Notes under the pieces: model-generated
Seen by the model: the letters and a program-made list of their open reading frames with translations, nothing else
Told to the model about the DNA's origin: nothing
Databases searched by the model: none
Assembly: GCA_019426215.1 (NCBI GenBank)
Contig: CM033394.1
Span: 36,888,423-36,952,422, forward strand
Length of the DNA: 64,000 nucleotides
Origin: Buddleja alternifolia
Lineage: Eukaryota > Streptophyta > Magnoliopsida > Lamiales > Scrophulariaceae
Direction of reading: 5' to 3'
Shown: piece by piece, positions 9,530-20,574 of the stretch
Position numbering within the stretch: position 1 is the first letter of the stretch
Layout: each line of letters opens with the position of its first letter
Translations under genes and position numbers: made by a program

Positions 9530-12500
9530 TCACAATGCATAGATCTTCTCATCGGAGTTATATTCATCTGAATCAGAAACATTAACAGAATACGACCATG
9601 AGAAAGATTTACTTCCACTCGCCCGTCTGATGCGCCTCTGAGAATCACCACCAAAATGCTGTCTGAAAACAAAGTAGCACAAACTAATAAGAGTTCCCAC
9701 AAGAATAGGAGCACCGAGAACAGTTATAGTTGTAGCCATCCAAGAGCTTTTCTTCCCTACAACCACAAAAGATATTGACAAAAATGCCCCACACGTGCTG
9801 ATACATGCAGCCCACATAAGTTTATTAACCACCGATACTACTTGCTTTTGAGCTCTTGTATCCCATGCCACCAATGTTATCTGAACAACAACAACAGACA
9901 AAGATATGAAAAGGGCTGTGGCATCTAATAGACAAAACACACGAAACGCAACGGTATCAGCAATACGGGCTTTTCCCACTTCGGGCCCGTCTGATAGATA
10001 TTGGCCTGGTAAGTTGAATAAAGCGAGGAATGCAATGGAGGCAACAAGAACAGCAACTACTGTGACTGAATTAATGGTGTTTTGGACTGCTTCTCTGTGG
10101 ATTTTCTTGAGTTCTTTAGCAATTCCAGAAACTCGTCTTCGAGTTGTCTCGTTTTGTAAGAGTTGGGAGTGGACTTCATGCTTAATGTCGCTAACGGTTC
10201 GTTTGAGTTCCATTGCTTCATCAACTTGGCCTACGTGGCGAGCGTGTTTGGCACCGGCTTCTAGAAGGGCTTCTTTAATTTCCAAAGCAGATGTTCCGTA
10301 TTGGAGTTTGTCTGCTATGTCCATTGCGGTTTCACGTTGATTGTTAATGGCGTTGACATCAACGGATCTATATGCCAGCAAAAGGGTAACAATCTGAAAA
10401 TAGAGAGGGAAGTCGTTAGTGTGTGAAGAACACAATGGAAAAGAAAGAAGTATGTTAGTGTGTCAGCAAAAGTTCCTTAACCGCCTTTTACAACACTACT
10501 CACACCAAATACGACAAAAAGCAATATATCAACACTTGTGTATTGCATTCCCTTTAATGCTTCCACTAATTTCGTTCCTCCACCCTCCTAAATTATGTTT
10601 ACTGGATGGTTGTACCAAAGCAGAAAACAAGAATCAAATGCTGGTGAAGAATGCGTTGTTAATGAACCCTATCATGAATAACATTTCTAAACACGCCAGT
10701 ACATTCACAGTTTCATGATTGGTAATCATGATCGTGCAAACTATTACAGCATTTGTATAACATTTATGAGAAGAAGAACAGGATATTGACTATAATGTAA
10801 AGCTCTTCCTCTTGCATATCAAAATATGTCAAAAAGCTGTTTCTCCCCTTGCTATTTACGAGTTCAAGGGGAGCCGCAACTACACTTTGTATAAGAATCT
10901 TGCAAGTTGCAACCAACATGTATGTATAGAAATGAAATACACTAACAGTCTATTTCAAGAAATGTGCTGAAATCGTTACTTTCCCCATGGTACTTGCTTC
11001 GTTTTTTGCAGGTGAATTGCTATTCTCCCCCTACCCCTCTATTTGAGTATGAGTAGGAGTGTAGGACACAAGTGAATTAACAATTAATTATATGCCCTTA
11101 TCACAAAGTCTAGAAATGTAGCAAGGAAAACACATCCGTTTAAATATACCATTAATAATCTACCAAGTGAAAAGAACATCCAAAATATTTAGATAGGAGT
11201 AGTAACTAGAATTGCGATATGACACCTACTTTAACTGGGAACATCATATACTGAACATTGGGAGGCCTACAATAAATTCCAATTTTTTCACAAGGAGCGA
11301 TTCCGCTCTCGCATTATGCATACATTCTTCCAACTCCATCTCCACCTGGCAACTAACAGCATCATGCCTATTTTAGCATTCACAGCTCAACTTTGTCTTA
11401 TTACCTAATTAGCTAAGGATTAAAACTTTCTACTGGAATAACACTATTGAGGCCTCAATTTTCACACCAAGTTTTAGTCTGCGAACACCCACTTTCCGGT
11501 TATCGGGACACTTCTTATCTTGTAGTAGAGCAACACTAGTCTCCCATTGTGTTGCAATGACACTACATGGACTTGTTAAGATACGTAAGAAGATATTCTT
11601 AGGAGTACAGATCAAGAGATGAAAAATATTTTCTCGCAGTCTCTGACATACTCTTCAAGCAGTGTTTCTATTTGCATGAAAGTCTCGCGGAAAATAAATT
11701 TCAAAACTGGACGAGAACAGCAACATTTTTTTTCCCTTTTTCTCTTTTTGTCTATAGAGTACGGTGGCATGATGGGATTTCAAATAATAAAACAACGGAA
11801 AAAAAAGAAGAGGATTCGACGAGAGTATATTTAACACAAAGCATCTAAAAGCAAACGAGTCAAGTTTCATCTTCCTAACAAAACATCACAGAATAGATGA
11901 TACCTCAGAGCGGCTTTTCCGTGTGGCCATATGCACAGCAGTGTTACCCTTCTTGTCACGTTCATTTAATATTGAATGATCAGCTTCCAATAACTCATCC
12001 ACCACACAAGTATTCTGACCTTTCACAGCCATGTGGAGAGCAGTTTGGCCCTTCTTATCTTTGATGGAGACAATTCCTGGATCCCTTTCGATAAGTGCTT
12101 TTACAATATCCAATTGGCCATATCTTCCCGTTGTGTGCAATGCAGTTTTACCATTTTTCCTTACAATCCTTATTGAGCTCGCATCAGCGTCTAATATGGC
12201 ATTCACCACATCTAGATGACCCTGGACAGCAGCTGAATATAGAGGGCTCGTGTTTGAAGAGTTGCATATTTTACAAAGCTCAGGCCACTTTCCAAGAAGT
12301 TCGTTCACAATCCCTGGATATAGAAGAAATCAATAGCACCAGTTAAGTGACAAGATTCACAAAGATATGGGGAGATCCCACGTCAATTTATAGTGCATTA
12401 ACTTTGTTCAAGAATTTATGAATCTTAAACTTAATCAAGCAAATAAATACAGAATAGTTTAGCGCACAGCGAGAAAATCCAAAGTTTTTTCTAACAGGAG

Positions 12501-13828
12501 CTCAGTAGGTTGTCCTCTCAAATGAAACTCAAACAATTACTATTCATTGATACAGAGAACTGATGTCTGTTGAAATTAAATGAAACTACTATTCTGCAAC
12601 TGAAAAATATGTATACCGGCTCATGTACGTCCACAGAAATTCATAATAGGAAGTCATAACAAAGTAAGCAAATTTCATGCAATTATGCATAGGTAGTCAA
12701 CAATGACTCGAAGGGGTTGAGTTCAAATTGAATTTTACAGACAAAATTGCCAGTATCGAGATTTATCACCTTGCTCATGAAGTAGACAACCAAATTAAGA
12801 AAGAACCATTTGTACTATTAATTTATTCATCACTATTTCAATCTTGATTACAACAGATCAAAAAATTTTCATTCATCCAACTACTCTTTTAACTCCAAAG
12901 TGCATTTGTCATCTTATCAAAGCCCAAAACTATATTCCTGCTTATCTACTCTTGTTGCTACCTTCCATCCTATCTCAAAGTCAAATCCCCCTAGGGTGTG
13001 TTTAGATTGAGGATTTGGATTTGAGGAGTGGATTTGGAGGAAGGATTTCAAACGACTCCAATTTAGGGTAATTTGAAATCCATCACAGTGATTGAGAAAA
13101 TAGCTCAAAATGAGCACCAAGGGATTTGAAATCCATTACAACTTAAAATCATCCAAACAAACTCAATGGATTTGTTGATGAATTTGAAATCCATGGCTTT
13201 CAAATCCTTCAATCAAAACACGCCCCTCAACCTCAAAGTTCATATATACCATCTTTTTCTTACTAGAAAGCATCCTTCATGTGTAGTTCTAAAACTAAGC
13301 AGCCTTGTTATAATTACTATTAACTACTCACATATTTCACATTTGAATAGAGGATACAAAAATGAATCATCCATTAAACAACAATTCCCTTGTCAATAAG
13401 CAACCAGTACATCCATAAATCACATCAACAACAAAATTGAAAATTAAATTGAACACCAATACAGCCAGCCACACACATATAAAAAAATTGAAATAACATA
13501 TAAAATGTAACACAGTCAAGAGGGATAGTATAATTATACCAAGATGTCCCTTTGCTGCTGCAACATGAAAAGCATTCATATCTGATTTAGCCCTCACCAT
13601 AACAGTCTCCAAGCCACAGAAACTAAGCAAGTACCTGAAAACCTCAAGGAAATTATTCTCTGCGGCTATGTACAGAGCAGTTTCCTTGGCACCATTTTGA
13701 AGGGCCATAAGAGAAGATGGATCAGGCCCTTCATTCTGGATGAGGGTCTTGAGGGACTCAAGGTCATCAGATCGAACGGCTGAGAAAAACGATTGGTGGG
13801 TTATGAAACTCAAGGACCTGGAGTCCAT
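9530..13828 (-). CDS. Ankyrin-repeat protein with C-terminal PGG membrane domain (ITN1/At5g02620-like)
   Basis: Three exons on the minus strand: 13828-13540, 12313-11904 and 10393-9530. All intron ends are GT-AG, phases join correctly, and the product is 520 residues, close to family length (about 525-590). Residues 1 to about 285 carry ankyrin repeats, with repeated GKTALH, GQTALHMA and GNTAVHMA helices. A conserved linker follows with AKHARHVGQVDEAMELKRTVSDIKHEV. The PGG domain starts at NSVTVVAVLVASIAFLA..FNLPGQY and supplies four hydrophobic membrane segments. The C-terminus ends KIYAL. Family members are plasma- or endomembrane proteins in salt, ABA/ROS or immune signalling; the precise role here is unknown. 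No break was seen. Intron 1 holds a MITE; intron 2 (1.5 kb) holds nothing recognisable. The start ATG at 13828 is the first in a plausible 5' leader. Confidence 0.93.
12994..13225. mobile_element. MITE in intron 1 of the ankyrin gene
   Basis: The 232 bp segment has imperfect terminal inverted repeats of about 28 bp (GGGTGTGTTTAGATTGAGGA against GGGCGTGTTTTGATTGAAGG on the other strand). Internal copies of 'gaaatccat' and 'ggatttgg' make it largely self-complementary. Flanks are CTA and CTC, so a three-base target duplication is possible but not exact. It probably belongs to a PIF/Harbinger or hAT-like MITE family. Confidence 0.7.
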
Positions 13829-14031
13829 TTACTGTACTGTTGTAGTTGAGCAAGAACAGATATATATACATACACAAGTGAAAATTGAATAGTATTTGTG
13901 GTTCTGTATCTATGGAAGCTGTGATTGTTGTTTGTTTTGATCAGTTTCCGAGATAATGGAGAAGAGGGTATCTCAAAAAGGTTGGAGTTTTGAGCACTGT
14001 GTGCGTTGAAAATGTTGTCTATGTGTGTGAG

Positions 14032-14062
<31 letters not shown>

Positions 14063-14110
14063 TGATGTGTGAGAGTTTAAGGATGAGAGAGTTACAGGTG
14101 AAAAAGATGG
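13829..14110 (-). promoter_or_regulatory. 5' flank of the ankyrin gene with GT microsatellite
   Basis: This is the immediate upstream region of the minus-strand gene. A (GT)14 tract at 14035-14062 lies about 210 bases upstream of the start codon, flanked by GAGAG steps. A TATATATA-like stretch at 13859-13870, close to the ATG, lies in the probable leader. No convincing core promoter could be fixed. Confidence 0.4.
14035..14062. repeat. (GT)14 microsatellite
   Basis: A perfect dinucleotide run upstream of the ankyrin gene; likely polymorphic. Confidence 0.95.
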
Positions 14111-16773
14111 TCGTGTAGTGCTATTATGATGATAATGAACAAAATGTGCTGTATGATTGATTATGATTTATGTGTAATTGTGTATCTCAGCTTTTCCCTA
14201 GCAAAAAAATAACAAAAAGACTAAAGTGAGAAAGAGAAAAATTACAAAAAAAAAAAATAATCTTTAAGCATCGGGTGATAGGGTGCACAAGGGTCTAGTC
14301 TGACCAAATGGTTTGATTCGAGCTTCACGAGTCTGAGTAAATGAGCTTGAGAATTTTTTTTTATTAATTTCTTATTGATATATATACACATATATATAAA
14401 TTATTAAATATTATTATAATAAATATTAAATACATCATTATTTAGATATATATAATATTATAAATTATGGTATTGTATATATTAATAGATAAATAAATAA
14501 AATGTTATTTTTTTATACAATCTTGCGAGCCTTTGAACATGTATAATTGATTTGAACTTGATTTGTTAAAATCGGATGTAGTTCAAAAAGATTTGAGCTT
14601 TACATCGAGAAAAAAACAACTATTTTTTGGTTTTAACCCTTTGACATAGAAGGAATGGGAAAAGACCAGCTCGATACTGAATAAACGAGTATCTCCTTTA
14701 GATGGAAGAAATTTCTCTTCGAAAAGTAGTTTTGTACTGTATGCTAGAGCTTGAACAATTGACTGCATTAATCTCGGTAGCTACACCCACCCACAGAATT
14801 TAAAGAATTTGAGTTATGAGTACGAATGGTTTCTTTTCTATTTTCAGGAAGGAAAATCGATGTCCACCACTGGGGTAAATTGTTAAACCCCTCAATTAAA
14901 ATTTTTCTTTTTTCTTTTTAAAACAACTTATAAAAGCAATTTATGAAATGATAATATGTATTTCTTTTCAAAATTTTAAAGTGTCGTTAAGTATCTTTTC
15001 TCAGTAATGTGCCAGGGTAATAATTAAAGGTAATTTAGTAATGGTAAATGAATTTGGGGACATTATGAAATTAAATTATTATAGTTCATTATCAATATTT
15101 ATTAAGTGGGCTGACTAAAAGGTCTTTAACCCGTAAATCATATGAATACTATAAATACTCGTTGATTAGCGATAATCATTCATTATCTAATCATTACACA
15201 AATTCTGATTACTACAATATGAGAAAGCTCTTTGGTGACTCATGTCGGACCCCAACGTTCCATACATGTTTCTCAACATACTTTTTTTGAGGTTTCAATC
15301 TTTGACCTCGGATCTCAATATTATTTTAATCCCGCATTATTTGGGCTTTACCATATAAAGATATGAAATGAGTCGGCAAAGCTAAATTTGATCTTAGTAT
15401 TTTTTATTTTCCCCCACTCAACATGAACAACTTTCTTGTTTTAGTAAGCATCAAATGCGAGCCAACCAATTGTTGGCTTGTATTATTTAGGAATTATTGC
15501 ATAAAATACTCATCATATCTTATGCCCAAAGTAAATGAGAAAGGTGTCAACTATTTAAGAAAAATGGTTATATCGAAAGCAAAAGCATTATGTAACACAC
15601 ATTGGAAGCAAAATTCCCTGAAATTTGACGCAATCTCAAATTAATCCCTGAATTTCTAATTTATATCAATATAACCCCACAAAATTTAATTCCGGTCCAA
15701 CTTTCTCCATTTAAAGCATAGTTTTGTCCTTTTATCCTTTATATTTAAATTAGTAAGAAAGAAACTAAAAGCATTCATTTTGTAGTCAAATCACATACAA
15801 ATACAATACACATTCCTTTTGAGATCTATAAAATTCTTTTTACTCTCCAAGTTTTACCCCCAATGCAAATTAGTGCCTGGATTTTTAATTTGTAATTTTT
15901 ACGAAACATTTCCTTCATGTTTTTTCTTTCCTTTTCATTTTCACATTTTCACATTCCCCAATACAAAACTATCTCTTTCATATACCTACATATTGTTTCA
16001 ATTTTAAGTATCACTTCAGGTAGAATTTTATTAATTCTGAATTACTTAAACATAATAATTAAATATGATATTTCATAATAAACTAATTAATTTATTAAGA
16101 TAACAAATAATAATCAATATTGTTTATAATAGTACCGTGATTGAATAACAATATTTTACAAGAAATTGGTTATTAGGTTTCATTAATTCTTACTAAAAAC
16201 AACCATTTAATTGTACCGAATACATTTAATTATTATTTGAAAACTTGATAAAATTTGGAAAAATATTTAGCACTAATTGTTATAGAGATAAGATTGAGTA
16301 AAGTGATTTATTAAATATACTTCATGTTGCTATTAATCATAACTTAGTAGATATAAATTATTTACAATATAATGAACATGGTTAAGTTATTATCAATTAA
16401 AATTAATACAATCCAAAACTAAAATTTAATATTATTAATATTAGAATAATGTAATTGAATTAAAACAACTTTTTTTTTGAATGAATCGATTACATGATAT
16501 ATGTTATAAATATCAAACTGCGACAAATTACAACCAAACAAACTATTACAATTTTTTAAGAACTACTATAACAATAGAGAATAGTTCACACGATTTTGGT
16601 GGGAGTCAAACCAAAAACCTTTAATATATATCTTGGAGTCTCAATTGAAAAAAACTATTAAATTATGGTCTCGTAGAAAATATGTGAAATAATAATGAAT
16701 ATTATAAATTATAATAATATAATTGAATAATTGTAATTTCTTAACTATATCCAAGTAACACCACATGAAAGAA
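14111..16773. other. AT-rich intergenic stretch
   Basis: No gene, RNA gene or complete element recognised. It is composed of A/T-rich low-complexity DNA with scattered stops in all frames. Confidence 0.5.
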
Positions 16774-16787
16774 CCTAATCCAGAATA

Positions 16788-17501
16788 GGGCTGTAAATGA
16801 GCTGAGCCTGATGAATTTTTTTGGCTCGAGCTCGAGCTCGATTATACCTTTTTGAGCTCTCGAGCTCGAGCTCAAGCTCGCGCTTAAACTCGACGAGCCT
16901 CATTTTCTACGGCTCGAATTCAAGCTCGAAGTAAATGAGCTGAGCTCGAGCTTGAAAAAAAATTAATTAATTTTTTTATCTTTTTTTAAAAATAAAAGAA
17001 AACAAATTCTGCTTTTTTGCTTATAACAATACGTTAATAATGTATAGTATACATTATTCAGATAAAGAATAAGTATAATTAAGATAAATAATAAGTAAAT
17101 ATCTAATATTCAATAAGTATTTAGAAAATAGAGGAGGATGTCGTGAAAACATGATTTCATTAAATTATTTTATAAAAAAGTATATTATGTCAACTAAAAT
17201 ATATAATCTTATAATTGTTGTTGATTTGCACGATTTAAATAAAATAGAAAAAATCAAACTTAAGTATTATTCAACTATGTTGTATATAAAATTGTAAGTA
17301 TTACTTTTTTGAGATTCGAGTTTGTTTAGTCATATATTAAATTAATAAAAATTAATAATAAAAGCTCACGAGCCGGCTTACTGACATATGAACAAACTAT
17401 AAGTGAGCTTGAACTCGACTCACGGAAAAGCTCGAGCTCGAGCTGAGCTCCAATCATGCCGGCTCACCATACTCATGAGCTGACTCGACTCACCTGACAA
17501 C
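16788..17501. mobile_element. Non-autonomous TIR element with GAGCTC-rich subterminal arrays
   Basis: The segment is 714 bp. It begins GGGCTGTAAATGAGCTGAGC, and its other strand begins GGGTTGTCAGGTGAGTCGAG, so the ends are imperfect inverted repeats. Immediately outside lie identical copies of TAATCCAGAATA (16776-16787 and 17504-17515 by one reading), extended by CC to 14 bp. Both inner ends are packed with GAGCTC/GCTCGAG motifs (about 16,810-16,945 and 17,365-17,480), which can pair with each other. The middle is AT-rich and non-coding. The long flanking repeat fits a Mutator-type insertion (9-11 bp usual) better than hAT (8 bp), but exceeds both. Confidence 0.65.
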
Positions 17502-17515
17502 CCTAATCCAGAATA

Positions 17516-19240
17516 TAAACTATAACTTAAACACTATAGATATCAGTTGATTAACTAAAGAATTTATTAAAAAAAAAAAAGAAAAAAAAATTAAAGGAGA
17601 ATGCTTCCGGGAGAATCGTCCATTTACTACACTTCTATCCAATTCGACCAGGTGGTCATGCTAGAGACGTAAATAGTCGTGAATAATTATGAGATGTGAT
17701 CATTTTGAACAGGCAGCGAGAATGGCTAGATTTATTATTTATTTGTTTCTTTTTTCTTAATTTAAGAAATAATTGACAAATAAAAACAAACAAAAAATAA
17801 ATAAACATTTTAAAAGTTATTATTAGTTGTTCAACTTCTAGCTAGTTAAACACGGGACGGAAAAAAATTTGTCATTTAATACGTATGAGTATGATACAAG
17901 TTTTTCTTGAAAGTTACGTTGAAGAAATTGGCTAAAAATAAGGGAACGGGTAAATAAACGGAGTCATAGATGTATGAGTATAATACGGATGCAAATAAAT
18001 TTATTGGGAGTAAAAGCACATCTTATTTTCATATAAATTTGAGTAGTATGTTGCTTGTATTCACTTTTATTTAATATAAATAAATTTTATGAGTGATGTT
18101 CATGGATTTTTAATTGTGTAATACTCAATTAGTACTTATAAAAAATAATTATAATTTTTAAGTTTTAAATTAAAAGATAATTTTTATTGCCAAATTTAAA
18201 GTATTATTCGTCAAGTTTAATACGAGATACGTAAAGTACGTGTACTAAATAGCTTAACTCAAAAGTATGAGTATTATTCATTATGTTCAGAATGCATACG
18301 TGAAACAAAAATATTTATCAATTATACATATGTACGCATACTATACGGGTATAATACGAGTATTAATTAATAGAGGTTCAACTATTATACCATAAATCAA
18401 TAAAACTTCATGACTATGTACTAATTAAATTGAAATTCACTATCAAAAGTTGCGAATGAATGTGATTTTTGAAGGCAGATGTTAAATTGAAAGCCCTTCC
18501 TCAAAACAGGAAGACAAATTTGAGTTATCTCAAAATTATAAGACATTTCAGCGATATTTTAGCAAAACCGCCGAAATATAAACTTTTTGTTGGAATTTGA
18601 CATTAGAGGAACTATATAGATCAAATGAGTTGAACTCATGGAATAATTTGAAAGTGATGTCAAAATTACAGGGACTAAAATGCATCTACCGGTATGGGGA
18701 TACATTTTGGTCCAAATTATTGGATTTAACAGGGGATAATAAAGTTTTCGTTTCTCAACTTGACCATTAAAACAAATTTGGTTCCCCATTTTGTCGGTTT
18801 ATACATATTTATTCCCTCAATTTGTCAATTTTAAACACATTAGGTATCTGCAGTCAACTTTTCCTCTAAAACCAACGGAAGAATCATGTGTGAGGCACGT
18901 GGGCTGAAATTGAGGTAAAGTTGGCCAATTTTTGGCATCTGAGACCTGAATTTGCACCACCCACATTTTTGTCTATTTGCACCATTAATTAATATCGAAT
19001 AAATCGTAATTAGAGATTTATAGAAAATTGGAGATTTTCAAATTAAACACATAGGACTCACAAATCACAATTTACGTTTACGAATCGAAGGCGTGGAGCC
19101 TTCAGTGACACATGGTTAACTAAATTTGAGTATACTAAATTTGTGATGATAAAAATTAAAAAGCATATGCTCAAGTCAAAGAAGTGGCCACTAAGATACT
19201 TAAAGGTAATAATGATGCCCCACCTAATAAACCACAGTGT
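17516..19240. other. AT-rich intergenic stretch
   Basis: No gene seen. Around 18,640-18,900 are phrases such as 'gggactaaaatgcat' and 'tttggtcc' that mark old non-autonomous repeats in many plant genomes, but no element ends could be defined. Confidence 0.4.
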
Positions 19241-19430
19241 GAATAGATTTTCTTCCCTTTGCTAGAGCATTCTACATAATTGAAAAAAAAAAATACTTAA
19301 TTATATGTGAGATGATTTCTCTTTTTAGATTTCTGTAACTTTAGAAATATTATTTGTGTGATAAATAGAGCACCGGTTACTGATTAGACTAAATACACAA
19401 ACACTTTAGATATAAAATATAGAAATCTTA
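19241..19430 (+). promoter_or_regulatory. Distal 5' flank of the duplicated defensin locus (left piece)
   Basis: This aligns by eye with 49,255-49,450 upstream of the intact defensin gene. Shared blocks include 'cctttgctag..ttctacat', 'ctgtaact..tag', and 'aaatacacaaa..ctttagatataaaatatagaaa'. It stops at the TTA target of the Tourist-like MITE and resumes at 31,175 on the other side, so the original sequence has been split by about 11.7 kb of insertions. Confidence 0.75.
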
Positions 19431-20141
19431 GGCTCTGTTTGTTTGGATGTGTTCTCGTTTCGTTTTCAACCGTCATTTCTTAAAATGTATGGGAGAATGA
19501 ATTTTTTGATTTTCGTGTGAAAATATAGACATGTTTGGTTGTGTTTCTGAAATTTGTTGGAATTGATGAATTGATGATGTATGAAATGATTGAGTTAGCT
19601 AAAAGTAATGATTATGTGAGTAACATATATATAAAATAATAGGTAATAATATATTGATTAAATATATTTATAAGTAAAATGATAAAAATCGATCCCAAAA
19701 AGAGTATTAAAAATATTCAAAATGGGTCTTAAAATATGCACGTGTCTATGAAGGCTAAAACCATGTATTTTATTCCACTATAACACCACAATTGTTGCAG
19801 AAAATGTTGACTTTTAGAAGGAGATGTGAGAGAAAGAAGAATGTGAGTGTGATTTGATAAAGTGAAAATGTAGTTATTAGAGTGTGACATCGGGGTTTTT
19901 CTTAACTAATGCAATGATTAGTAGTATAACCTATTGAAAATAGCTAGGTTTAATATGTATTACCATTAGTACAAATATGCCAAGAGATTATTTTGAACAC
20001 GTGGATTGTCCTAATATCAATATATATCCATGTAGGGGCTAAATTTTAACTCCTATTGATATAGGGGTTATGAAATAAAATAGAACATGACAAGGGATAT
20101 GAGACAAATAGAAAAATTGCCACCAAGCCCTTATCACATCC

Positions 20142-20149
20142 TATATATA
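20142..20149 (+). promoter_or_regulatory. TATA box in the 5' LTR
   Basis: TATATATA lies about 115 bases upstream of the LTR ORF and is followed by a pyrimidine-rich stretch typical of a plant 5' leader. The same box is present in the 3' LTR near 27904. Confidence 0.6.
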
Positions 20150-20262
20150 CACCTATCTAGCTTCTTAATTTTCCACTCTACACTTCACTTCTTCTTGCTC
20201 CAAATAACAGAATTCTTCCCCATTATCTCCTCTTTTAAGCTCCCAAATCATTCAAGAGATTC

Positions 20263-20574
20263 ATGGAAAGAGAGAGTGTAAACCACAACATAGAAACCAT
20301 AATTGTCCAAGCAATTTCCGCAAGAAATCCTGCTCTGGCAAGGTTTGTATTTTCAAGTTTTGAGGGATCAAATGATGCCCAAATTGGAATATTTTTAGCT
20401 CAAACTCTCCCTGAGAGGACAAGGAAGAACACCATGTGTTCGGAATTTTCGTATCTGCTACATAAATTTTCAGATTCGCCTAAAATCGTGACCCAGTTTC
20501 AGGACCTGAAATCTGGCAGCACCATTAGAAATTTGTTCTCTTGGTGTTTTCTCATCAACCAAATACTTAGGTAA
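20263..20574 (+). CDS. ORF in the 5' LTR (103 codons), function unknown
   Basis: The ORF begins MERESVNHNIE and runs 103 codons without recognisable domains. Its last codons overlap CTTAG|GTAAGA, a near-ideal splice donor at 20571. A pyrimidine-rich acceptor (cttccttccag, ending 23039) lies 2.5 kb downstream in the same LTR. If spliced there, only a handful of codons would be added before a stop. The copy in the other LTR (28025-28336) encodes an identical protein. The pyrimidine-rich leader, ATG and donor look like the first exon of a host gene captured by the LTR. I do not recognise the protein; whether it is translated is unknown. Confidence 0.4.
   Translation: MERESVNHNIETIIVQAISARNPALARFVFSSFEGSNDAQIGIFLAQTLPERTRKNTMCSEFSYLLHKFSDSPKIVTQFQDLKSGSTIRNLFSWCFLINQILR

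Noticed and set aside
9906..10340. Plus-strand 144-codon ORF over ankyrin exon 3
   Set aside because: It is a shadow of the minus-strand coding exon.
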